DNA of 64,000 nucleotides from Helicobacter sp. MIT 05-5294. GTDB lineage: Bacteria > Campylobacterota > Campylobacteria > Campylobacterales > Helicobacteraceae. The stretch spans positions 33,863 through 97,862 of the forward strand of contig NZ_JRPA02000009.1 in the NCBI RefSeq assembly GCF_000765675.1, given 5' to 3'. Made by a program: the position numbers and the translations under genes. Shown in pieces: positions 48,396-56,312 of this stretch. Position 1 is the first letter of the stretch. Every line of letters begins with the position of its first letter. The notes beneath the pieces were generated by a model that searched no databases, was not told the origin of the DNA, and was given only the letters and a program-made list of their open reading frames with translations.

Positions 48396-49873
48396 TGATT
48401 AGATTTTATGATAGCAAACAAAAAGAAAAGGTTGAATTTATACCGATTAATCCTAAGGAAGTGCGGATTTATGTCTGTGGTCCGACGGTTTATGATGATT
48501 CGCATTTAGGACACGCAAGAAGTGCGATTGTGTTTGATTTGTTGCGCAAACTTCTGCGTGAATGCGGTTACTCCGTGAAGTTTGCCAAAAATTTCACCGA
48601 TATTGACGATAAAATCATCAACAAATCCCTACAAAGTGGCTTAAGCGTGGAATCCATCACGCGAACTTACACTCAAAAATACTTGGACGAAATGGAATCC
48701 CTAGGCGTGGAACGCGCGGATATTGAGCCAAAAGCGACGCAGAGTTTGGATAGCATTTGTGCGATGATTCAGGTTTTGTTGGATAAAGGATTCGCCTATC
48801 AAACCCCCAATGGCGATGTGTATCTTTCTGTGGATAAAGACGCTAAATATGGCGATTTAAGCGGTAGAATCCTTGAAGCAGAATCCCAAAGTAGAATCCA
48901 AAATAACGAGCAAAAGCACGATGTCAAAGATTTTGCCTTGTGGAAAAGCTACAAAGGCGTTGATGATGTGGGTTACGATTCTCCCTTTGGCAAAGGGCGT
49001 CCGGGTTGGCATATTGAATGTAGTGCGATGATTAAGGAACATTTGGCTTTTGAAGGTGAATATGCGATTGATATTCACGGAGGTGGGGCGGATTTGCTCT
49101 TCCCGCACCATGAAAACGAAGTGTGTCAAACGCGCTGTGCTGATGGGCAGACTTTGGCGAAATACTGGATACACAACGGGTTTGTAACCATTAATGGCGA
49201 AAAAATGGCGAAGTCGCTAGGAAATAGCTTTTTTATCAAAGATGCTCTGAAAAATTACGATGGAGAGATTTTGCGATTCTATCTTTTAAGCACACATTAC
49301 CGAGCAGGGCTAAACTTTGCCGAAGAAGATTTGCTTAGCTCCAAGAAGCGTTTGGATAGAATCTATCGCCTAAAAAAGCGCGTGGCACAGATTCTGCAAA
49401 CACAAGGTAAAACGATTCAAGAAATAGAATCCCAAAATGCAAATTCCCAAAATAATCCAAAAACTCCGAACAATGCAGAATCCCAAAATGATTTTAGGAA
49501 AGCATTTTTGGGAAGCTTAAGCGATGATTTGAATATTTCTAAAGCCCTAAGTGTGCTAGATGAATTTATCGCCCATGCCAACGAAATGCTAGATAATAAA
49601 CAAAAAGATAAGATTCCGCAGATTTTAGCGAATCTCTCGCTTGTGGTAAGAGTGCTAGGCGTGGGCTCTAAAGACGCTTTTCTTTACTTCCAGCTTGGCG
49701 TGGATAAAGAAAAACGCGCAGAGATTGAAGCACAGATTCAAAAACGCGCAGAATACAAAAAAGCAAAAGACTTCCCAAATGCCGATAGAATCCGCGAAGA
49801 GTTAAGGGCGGCTGGAATTGAAATTATGGATACGCCCAATGGTTGCGAATGGGAAAAAATATGGGACATTTAG
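48395..49873 (+). CDS. cysS: Cysteinyl-tRNA synthetase
   Basis: I use the ATG at 48395, with AAGGGAG five bases upstream, giving 492 residues; longer frames start inside the preceding gene. It has VYVCGPTVYDDSHLGHARSA (zinc Cys and HIGH), NFTDIDDKIINK, GWHIECSAM, HGGGADLLFPHHENE and the KMSKS variant KMAKSLGN. A Gln/Asn/Pro-rich spacer near residues 350-380 is a local insertion. It is coupled to the glycosylase gene. Confidence 0.96.
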   Translation: MIRFYDSKQKEKVEFIPINPKEVRIYVCGPTVYDDSHLGHARSAIVFDLLRKLLRECGYSVKFAKNFTDIDDKIINKSLQSGLSVESITRTYTQKYLDEMESLGVERADIEPKATQSLDSICAMIQVLLDKGFAYQTPNGDVYLSVDKDAKYGDLSGRILEAESQSRIQNNEQKHDVKDFALWKSYKGVDDVGYDSPFGKGRPGWHIECSAMIKEHLAFEGEYAIDIHGGGADLLFPHHENEVCQTRCADGQTLAKYWIHNGFVTINGEKMAKSLGNSFFIKDALKNYDGEILRFYLLSTHYRAGLNFAEEDLLSSKKRLDRIYRLKKRVAQILQTQGKTIQEIESQNANSQNNPKTPNNAESQNDFRKAFLGSLSDDLNISKALSVLDEFIAHANEMLDNKQKDKIPQILANLSLVVRVLGVGSKDAFLYFQLGVDKEKRAEIEAQIQKRAEYKKAKDFPNADRIREELRAAGIEIMDTPNGCEWEKIWDI

Positions 49874-50766
49874 ATTTTATTAGTCTCTTTGGGATTGCGC
49901 TTGTTGGGGGATTTGGGCATTGTATTGGAATGTGTGGTGGAATCGTTTTAGCGTTTAGCGGGAAATTGGTAGACCAAAACATCAGCAAAGCGCGTATGAT
50001 AGGATTCCATTTGCTCTATAATCTCGGGCGCGTCAGCACTTATGTGATGCTTGGGGCTTTAGTAGGTATGCTTGGAAGTATGTTTAGCTTAAATGGCACT
50101 TTGCGCGGTGCATTGTTTGTGGGAGCTGGTGCTTTGATGATGTTTGCGGGGCTTTCGCTTTTGGGTAAGCTAAGATTCCTAACAATTCTAGAACGCTCCG
50201 TGCAAAATTCTAAGTGGTATCAGCAGGGATTCCATAATGCCTTAAGTCTCAAAAGCCCTTTAAGTCTTTATTTGCTTGGAATCCTAAATGGCTTGTTGCC
50301 CTGTGGCTTTGTGTATGCGTTTCTCTTTAGTGCCGCTGCGTCTGCGAGTATTTTTAAAGGCGCATTGGTAATGCTTGTCTTTGGGCTTAGCACAATCGTG
50401 CCTTTGCTTATATTTGGAATCGTGGCAAATACGATTCTAAATCAAACATTTTGGCGCAAGTTCGCAATGAGCCTTGCCGCACTTGCGATTGTTGTGTTTG
50501 GAATCTTGATGATAGAAAAGGGTGTGAAATTTTTAAACAATCCCCAAATGGCGCACAAAATGCACTCTATGACGCACGATTCTGCAATTCCGCCTATGCA
50601 CAATCATAATTCAGAACAAAGAGATTCTGCTTCAAATCAAGGAGATTCCATGCAAATGGAATCTCATCAGAAGGATTCCGCGCATTTTTCAGATGAAGCA
50701 GAATTGCAAATGCACCCAAAGGATTTGGAGCATAAAGATTCTACACAATCCCAAATGTGCCATTAA
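49861..50766 (+). CDS. DsbD_2/UreH_2-type membrane protein with metal-binding tail
   Basis: The product (301 residues from the ATG at 49861, one of three in-frame candidates) overlaps cysS by 13 bases. It has six membrane segments with GGFGHCIGMCGGIVLAFSG near the N-terminus and LNGLLPCGFVYAFLFSAAAS in the middle, the paired Cys/Pro pattern of the UreH_2/DsbD_2 group. The C-terminal 70 residues are rich in His and Met (NPQMAHKMHSMTHDSA, MHNHNSE, MQMESHQKDS), as in copper-handling proteins. Relatives take part in cytochrome oxidase maturation. Confidence 0.75.
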   Translation: MGHLDFISLFGIALVGGFGHCIGMCGGIVLAFSGKLVDQNISKARMIGFHLLYNLGRVSTYVMLGALVGMLGSMFSLNGTLRGALFVGAGALMMFAGLSLLGKLRFLTILERSVQNSKWYQQGFHNALSLKSPLSLYLLGILNGLLPCGFVYAFLFSAAASASIFKGALVMLVFGLSTIVPLLIFGIVANTILNQTFWRKFAMSLAALAIVVFGILMIEKGVKFLNNPQMAHKMHSMTHDSAIPPMHNHNSEQRDSASNQGDSMQMESHQKDSAHFSDEAELQMHPKDLEHKDSTQSQMCH

Positions 50767-50939
50767 AATGCAATAAAAAGTTGCAAAGTGTAGAATCTTA
50801 AAGGCTAAAAGAGAGGTTTGATTTGGGGTTTGTTGGATTTGGTTTGATAAAAAACAAAATATTTGCTTAAAAAGTCTATTTTTTAAGCCAAAATTGCATA
50901 CTATTAGCAATGCGAGTTTCAGTTTAGAGTTTTGGAGTA

Positions 50940-51995
50940 ATGATGAATTTGATGAAAATGATTCGCCCATTTTTTGCCACGGTGATTGCCGGTATTGAAG
51001 TGGATCACAAGCTGTGTAGTATTGCGGTGAATTTTTACCGCAGAGGGCAACTTTTGGAAACTCAAATCAAAGAATTTAAAACCAATCCGGGCGAATTGCC
51101 TATCCAAGCGGTGCGTTATATCAAAAAGATTCGCGCCAAAAATCCTTTTACTTATGTTTCAACCCTTTCTTATTCCATTACACAAGGCGTGATTAACTCA
51201 GACAAAGAAGAAGATTTCCAAAAACATGGCGTGAATTGCAACGAAATTGTTTATAAGAGATTTGATAATAATTGGTCTGTTTATGTCCCTAACGAGGGAG
51301 TTGCAGAGACTAAAAAACGCTTTTTAAAGCTGGGCGCGGATTTTGTTATTTCTCCTTTTATGATATTGTATCGTTTGGCTAAGGATACTTTTCAGGATTC
51401 TTGTAAACTTTATGTGCTTTTCCAACGCTCCAATATGACTTTGATTGTTACTAAACAAGACGCGGGTGTTTTGTTTGGCGGTTATTATGTGCTAGAGAGT
51501 GAGATTGATTTGGGATTATCTGTCGTGAAGCATTCCTTAAGTGAAGATGAGGATGATATACGCAAAACCGATATTGAATCGGATTTGCAAAACGAGCTAA
51601 GCAGTATTGAAAATGTCGTGGATTTGGAGAGTGAAAGCAGTAATGACGATGAGCTGATTAAGGTTTTAAAAAACGATGAGGGAGATGAGGGGTCGCACGA
51701 GGATGATGAAGAATCTTCAAAAGGCGATGATTTGGACGATTTTTCGCGTATTAACACCGCTGCGAAATTTATCCAATCCGCTCTTAATGAGTTTTATAGT
51801 AATGAACTCTATAACAGCGAATTTATCAATCAAATCGTGATTTTCAACCCCCACGATATTGCGCAAGAAACACTCCAACAAATCCAACAAATCACAATGC
51901 TAGAAGTGCAGATTCTATCTTGTGATATTTCCAAAGAACTAGCCAATTTGGGTTATGAATCTTATAAGTTTTTTGAATCAAAAGGGCAAGTATGA
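50940..51995 (+). CDS. PilM-like cytoplasmic protein with acidic linker
   Basis: The 351-residue protein opens with a short helix (FFATVIAGIEVDHKLCSIAV), where the IAGIEV stretch resembles the actin-like N-terminus of PilM-type proteins. An acidic, Ser/Asp/Glu-rich linker follows at about 195-275, then a C-terminal alpha/beta part (FINQIVIFNPHDIAQETL). The next two genes encode single-helix proteins of PilN and PilO layout, and start/stop overlaps join all three. I infer the role from order and topology; no PilQ or PilP is present. Confidence 0.45.
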   Translation: MMNLMKMIRPFFATVIAGIEVDHKLCSIAVNFYRRGQLLETQIKEFKTNPGELPIQAVRYIKKIRAKNPFTYVSTLSYSITQGVINSDKEEDFQKHGVNCNEIVYKRFDNNWSVYVPNEGVAETKKRFLKLGADFVISPFMILYRLAKDTFQDSCKLYVLFQRSNMTLIVTKQDAGVLFGGYYVLESEIDLGLSVVKHSLSEDEDDIRKTDIESDLQNELSSIENVVDLESESSNDDELIKVLKNDEGDEGSHEDDEESSKGDDLDDFSRINTAAKFIQSALNEFYSNELYNSEFINQIVIFNPHDIAQETLQQIQQITMLEVQILSCDISKELANLGYESYKFFESKGQV

Positions 51996-52507
51996 ATTAT
52001 AGTTTCACGCAACCCGGCAAAAAAACAATTTTAAAAAAAGTTTCGCGCATTTGGTGGGGTTATATTTTCTTGACGCTTTTTATTTTTGCAGGTTTTGTGG
52101 CAATGCTAAAAGTGCAAGGATATTTTATGCAACAAAACGAAAAAGCTGCGTTAGAAGCACAGCAGCAAATGCTCAAACAAATCAAAGAATATCAAGAAAT
52201 GATGATTATAGAGGAAGAAAAAGTGCAATTTGAAGCCTATGCGGTCAATCAAAACAAAATGCTACAAGAGAGCGTGGAGAATCTTTTTGATTTGATTCCA
52301 GAGCAAATTACATTGAACAAAATTCAAATGGAACAATACCAACTCACGCTTTATGGCACAACGCCTTCAAAGCAAATTTATACTTTCTTGCTTGAAGTGC
52401 CGCTCCGCTCAATATTCAATCAAAGTCGCGCGGATTTTTATATGTTGCCAAATGGTTGGTATAATTTCGTTTCTATTAGCAAATTAAACCAAGAGGAAGT
52501 GCAATAA
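51992..52507 (+). CDS. PilN-like bitopic protein
   Basis: The 171-residue protein has a short cytosolic N-terminus, one membrane helix (residues 22-41), a coiled-coil segment (QQNEKAALEAQQQMLKQI, QEMMIIEEEKVQ) and a small periplasmic alpha/beta domain (ITLNKIQMEQYQLTLYG). This is the PilN layout. Its ATG overlaps the preceding stop by four bases and its stop abuts the following start. Confidence 0.45.
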   Translation: MNYSFTQPGKKTILKKVSRIWWGYIFLTLFIFAGFVAMLKVQGYFMQQNEKAALEAQQQMLKQIKEYQEMMIIEEEKVQFEAYAVNQNKMLQESVENLFDLIPEQITLNKIQMEQYQLTLYGTTPSKQIYTFLLEVPLRSIFNQSRADFYMLPNGWYNFVSISKLNQEEVQ

Positions 52508-53031
52508 TGAGGGCGTTTTTTGCACAAATTGATTGGATTCGTAATACTTTTTTCTTTGTTTTTTACTTTTTTATGGTGATTGGAGTTTTCCTTGCTGTGG
52601 TCAAGCCACAATTAGATATTTTCCGCAAAACCAATGCCCAATATCGCAAAGAACTTTATGTGCAAAGTCAAGTGGAATCCCAACGCGATGCAGAAATGCA
52701 AAAGCTTATCAATTATCAAAATCAAAATGCACGCACGCTTCGGGGCTTTGAACATCAAATCACACAAAGAGAGATTGAAGAAAAGCTAAGGATTATCTTT
52801 GAAAATGTTGGTGTTGTGGCAGATGGAACGCCGATTTTAGAGGGTAAATACCTTAAGCAAAGATTCGTGATTAGCGGTCGTTTGCAAAATATTCATAAGC
52901 TCAAAGAAGCTCTTAAAATGACGCAATCTATGCCCGGCATTGTGCGGTTTAATTTCCCGATTCATATTGAAAGAGAGGGTGCGGAGTTAGTTTTCTCTTT
53001 CCGATTGGACGCTTATTTTTTAAATCTCTAA
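52507..53031 (+). CDS. PilO-like bitopic protein
   Basis: The 174-residue protein has one N-terminal membrane helix (NTFFFVFYFFMVIGVFLAVV), a coiled coil and a ferredoxin-like end (KQRFVISGRLQNIHKLKEAL, GAELVFSFRLDAYF). The layout fits PilO. The stop codon of the PilN-like gene and this start overlap by one base. The trio may serve DNA uptake or a type II/IV-like envelope complex. Confidence 0.45.
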   Translation: MRAFFAQIDWIRNTFFFVFYFFMVIGVFLAVVKPQLDIFRKTNAQYRKELYVQSQVESQRDAEMQKLINYQNQNARTLRGFEHQITQREIEEKLRIIFENVGVVADGTPILEGKYLKQRFVISGRLQNIHKLKEALKMTQSMPGIVRFNFPIHIEREGAELVFSFRLDAYFLNL

Positions 53032-53045
53032 TTCAACGCACTAAA

Positions 53046-53582
53046 TCAATATTTTTCGCATTTTTGAAACATTTTTTCAAAGGCGCGTTTGGCTTTAAAA
53101 ATAGAATCTTTATCTTGTGTGATGAGAAATGTTTCATAATTGGTTTCAAATGCGCTTTTAGACCAATTTGCAGAGCCTAAAACAAGGGCATTTTCATCGC
53201 TGATTGCCATTTTCATATGCATTAACCCGCGAAATTTGCGATTCTCTGAAAGTTCTCCTTCAAGCAAACAAGTTTCTATGTTTTTAAGCTTTGCAAGATA
53301 GCCAATAGTGGATTTGTTGGCGTTTTGATTGCTTTTTTTATCATAAACGATTCTCACTTTAACGCCTTTTTTGGCAATATCACGAATTGCCTTGCTGATT
53401 TCGCGGTTGGTGAAGCTGTAAATCGCGACATCTAATGTTTTTTGTGTGTTAGAGATAGTGGAAATGAGCGTTTTGAAAGCTTTATCTTGTTCTTGTGGCA
53501 TAAAATAAAGTGTGTCTGCATAGGAAAAACCAACCAATAAACCTGCAAAAATTCCAAGAATTGCTAAAACTTTTTTAAACAT
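53046..53582 (-). CDS. nucT: Phospholipase D-type nuclease (NucT-like)
   Basis: The 178-residue protein has an N-terminal signal or anchor (MFKKVLAILGIFAGLLVGF) and one HKD motif (HMKMAISDENALVLGSANWS), the single-motif Nuc form that dimerises. The family cuts single- and double-stranded nucleic acids; the H. pylori homologue NucT is a membrane-associated nuclease. The gene is convergent with the PilO-like gene and sits beside the poly-acidic gene, as in H. pylori. Confidence 0.88.
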   Translation of the reverse strand: MFKKVLAILGIFAGLLVGFSYADTLYFMPQEQDKAFKTLISTISNTQKTLDVAIYSFTNREISKAIRDIAKKGVKVRIVYDKKSNQNANKSTIGYLAKLKNIETCLLEGELSENRKFRGLMHMKMAISDENALVLGSANWSKSAFETNYETFLITQDKDSIFKAKRAFEKMFQKCEKY

Positions 53583-53683
53583 TAAAAGTTCCTTGTAAAA
53601 TTAAGATACAAATTGCTAGAATTTTAGCAATTCTTTGTTTAAAAGAGCAAACAAAGCCAAAATTTGGAAGCACGGAGTATCCA

Positions 53684-55624
53684 ATGAAACTATATCTTAT
53701 CAATAAGAATCCCATTATTAGCAAACTCGTAGCATTGAGCGTGGCTAAACTTGGCATTGAGATAGAAGAATCCCACGAGATAAGTTTGAATCGGGGCGCA
53801 GAAATTGTATTGATTGATGATGAATGTTTTGAGCAAGAATTGTTTGACTCTTACAAGAGGGAAAATCCCGAAACAAAATTTGGATTATTTTATGCCAAAT
53901 CCACAGAGCGTTTGGAGGGGTTTAATGAATATATCCAAAAGCCATTTTTACCAACAGACCTTGTGAAAATATTGAGCAAGATTTCTGGAATCACACCTAT
54001 TGATAATTCACACGCACATAAGGCAGAGAATGAAGACGCATTAGACCTTGGAGACGAATCCTTAGAGGGCTTAGATGAAGAGCTTGATTTATCCGGGTTT
54101 GATGATTTGCAGTTAGATGATGACGAAGTAGGCGCGGGTGATGCGCAACTAGACTTTGGCGCGGAAGAGAGCGAAGAGGGCATAGAAGAAGCCGTAGATT
54201 CTGGCGATGAACAGCTAGACTTTGGCGCGGCAGAAGGGATAGAAGAAGCAGCGCAAACAGCGGGTGATGAACAGCTAGACTTTGGCGCGGAGGATTCGGA
54301 AGATTTGCAAGAAGAATCGCAAGATTTAAATGTGCTAGATAAAGGCGATGTGGAAGAGATTAAAGACTTGCTATCCGATGAAGATTCTAAAGAAGAATCC
54401 AAAGAGGAAGCACTAGATTTAGGCAAAGAATTTGATGTTGGTGACGATTCTAGTGCGGGTGATGATTTGGATTTTGGGGATTTGACAGCAGAGCTTGATA
54501 AGATTGGTGCAGAAGAAGAAAATGAGGAATCTTCAGAGGATTTGCAACTAGAGAATTTGGAAGTAGAAGATGATATTCGCGCCAATAGCGCAGATTTTGC
54601 AACAACAGAGGGAACGGAAGATTTTGATTTTGGGGATTTGGATTTGGGCGAGACAGAAAATCAAGAATCTAAAGATTCCTTAGAAATGAAAGAATCCCTA
54701 GAAGAAGAAGCGACAGAACCGAATCTAGCACAAGATTCACAACCAGCAGAATCGGATATGGATTTGGAGAGTTTGACAAATGATTTAGATTTGGGTGGTG
54801 ATTTGGGCGATGTTGGTTTGGATAATTTAGCGGAGGCGCAGGATTTAGGCGATTCTGATTCTAATTTAGAATCCAATGATTTAGGAAATTTGGGCGATTT
54901 GGCAGATTTTGGAGGAGAGGCAGAATCTAGCGAGATTTCTGATGAATCTTCTAATGGGTTAGAGGATTTAAAAGATTTGGATTTAGGGGATTTATCTAGT
55001 GAGGGTAAATCAATCGGAGAGGAAGCAGTAGAGACTGCGAATGCGGATTTGGACTCTTTAGGGGATTTGGGAGATTCACAGGATTTAGGCGAAGCGCAGG
55101 AATCTGAAGAATCCGAAGACGCGCAAGAATTGGATTTAGGTGAGATTGTGGATTCTAGTGATTTAGGTGAAGAATCGCCAATCTCGGAAGTCGCTTTTGA
55201 TGAGGATTTGGGAGAATCTCAAGTAGAATCTGAACTATCAGATGCGACCCAAGCGGAATCTTTGGAATCTGATTTGGATTTAGGAGAGGATTTAGGCACA
55301 GAGAGTGCAGAAGTAGAAGCTTTGGAATCCTCACAACCTAATGAGCCTAGCGAATCTACATTAGGCGGTTTGGACGATTTTGATAGTTTAAGTGCGGAGG
55401 GTATGAGTGAGGCTTTAGGAGAACCCATCGTTAAAGCCCCAAATCCTGCACCTATCGTGCCTAATGACCAAAGCAATTCGGATTCTGCACTGCCAAGCAA
55501 TATTCAGGCAAATTCTTTAGAATCTTTAATTAGCGTATTGCAAGGGCTACAAGCGCAGAATCTTAAAGACTTATTAAGTGGTGCGACGATTAATATCAAC
55601 ATTCAATTCCCTAAGAAAGATTAG
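53684..55624 (+). CDS. Poly-acidic (poly-E-rich) protein with receiver-like head
   Basis: The 646-residue protein has a folded N-terminal part of about 105 residues (MKLYLINKNPIISKLVALSV, GAEIVLIDDE, KFGLFYAKSTE, EYIQKPFLPTDLVKIL) that looks like a response-regulator receiver fold without a certain phospho-aspartate. About 480 residues of Asp/Glu/Ser/Gly/Leu-rich low-complexity sequence follow, built on LDFG, DLGD and EES units. The C-terminal 40 residues (LESLISVLQGLQAQNLKDLL) return to normal composition. It is next to gmk and nucT, as the H. pylori poly-E-rich protein is. Confidence 0.85.
   Translation: MKLYLINKNPIISKLVALSVAKLGIEIEESHEISLNRGAEIVLIDDECFEQELFDSYKRENPETKFGLFYAKSTERLEGFNEYIQKPFLPTDLVKILSKISGITPIDNSHAHKAENEDALDLGDESLEGLDEELDLSGFDDLQLDDDEVGAGDAQLDFGAEESEEGIEEAVDSGDEQLDFGAAEGIEEAAQTAGDEQLDFGAEDSEDLQEESQDLNVLDKGDVEEIKDLLSDEDSKEESKEEALDLGKEFDVGDDSSAGDDLDFGDLTAELDKIGAEEENEESSEDLQLENLEVEDDIRANSADFATTEGTEDFDFGDLDLGETENQESKDSLEMKESLEEEATEPNLAQDSQPAESDMDLESLTNDLDLGGDLGDVGLDNLAEAQDLGDSDSNLESNDLGNLGDLADFGGEAESSEISDESSNGLEDLKDLDLGDLSSEGKSIGEEAVETANADLDSLGDLGDSQDLGEAQESEESEDAQELDLGEIVDSSDLGEESPISEVAFDEDLGESQVESELSDATQAESLESDLDLGEDLGTESAEVEALESSQPNEPSESTLGGLDDFDSLSAEGMSEALGEPIVKAPNPAPIVPNDQSNSDSALPSNIQANSLESLISVLQGLQAQNLKDLLSGATININIQFPKKD
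54140..54300 (+). repeat. Tandem repeats in the poly-acidic gene
   Basis: The segment CAGCTAGACTTTGGCGCGG (or CAACTAGACTTTGGCGCGG in the first copy) occurs at about 54146, 54212 and 54272, spaced 66 and 60 bases, each preceded by GATGAA or GATGC. They encode QLDFGAE or QLDFGAA. In-frame repeats like these can change in number by recombination and alter protein length. Confidence 0.7.
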
Positions 55625-55629
55625 AATCT

Positions 55630-56244
55630 ATGAAGCATAAAGGAGCGATTCTAATCCTCTCTGGTCCTAGCGGAGCGGGAAAAAGCTCATTGTATAAGAT
55701 TCTAGCTAAAGAGTTTCCCAATCATTACTTTTCTATTTCTTCTACAACGCGCTCCAAACGCGAGGGCGAAGTGGAGGGAGTGCATTATCATTTCATAGAC
55801 AAAGCAACTTTTGAATGCGGAATCCAAAAGGGAGAATTTTTAGAATGGGCAGAGGTGCATGGAAACTATTATGGCACTTCCAAAAAGCAAGTTTTAGAGG
55901 CATTAAATGAGGATAAACTCGTGATTTTTGATATTGATGTGCAAGGACAGGCAAACCTTAAAAAATCTTTCCCTAATCATACGACAAGTGTTTTTATCAC
56001 AACTCCTAGCAAAAGCATTTTATCGCAACGCCTTAAAGGGCGCGGGAGCGATAATGCAGAGGTGATTGAAAAACGATTGGAAAATGCGCTAGATGAGGTG
56101 AAAAACCTCGCCAATTTTGATTATTTGATTCTCAATGAAAATTTAGAGGATTCCGCAAAAAAGCTTATTTGTATCGCAAAAAGCGCGTTTTGCAAAGCAA
56201 GTTTGTATGAAATACAGCCTTTTTTGCAAAATTGGGAAAAATAA
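55630..56244 (+). CDS. gmk: Guanylate kinase
   Basis: The 204-residue protein has the P-loop LILSGPSGAGKSSLYKIL, the GMP-binding SISSTTRSKREGEVEGVHYHF, and FIDIDVQG-type FDIDVQGQANLKK with the lid region IEKRLENALDEV. It phosphorylates GMP to GDP. It starts five bases after the poly-acidic gene and so is co-transcribed with it. Confidence 0.95.
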   Translation: MKHKGAILILSGPSGAGKSSLYKILAKEFPNHYFSISSTTRSKREGEVEGVHYHFIDKATFECGIQKGEFLEWAEVHGNYYGTSKKQVLEALNEDKLVIFDIDVQGQANLKKSFPNHTTSVFITTPSKSILSQRLKGRGSDNAEVIEKRLENALDEVKNLANFDYLILNENLEDSAKKLICIAKSAFCKASLYEIQPFLQNWEK

Positions 56245-56312
56245 ATTTTCTAGCAGTTTAAGTCATAAAACGCTAAAATTACCAAATTTTTCCAAAATGC
56301 AAAAGGGATTCT

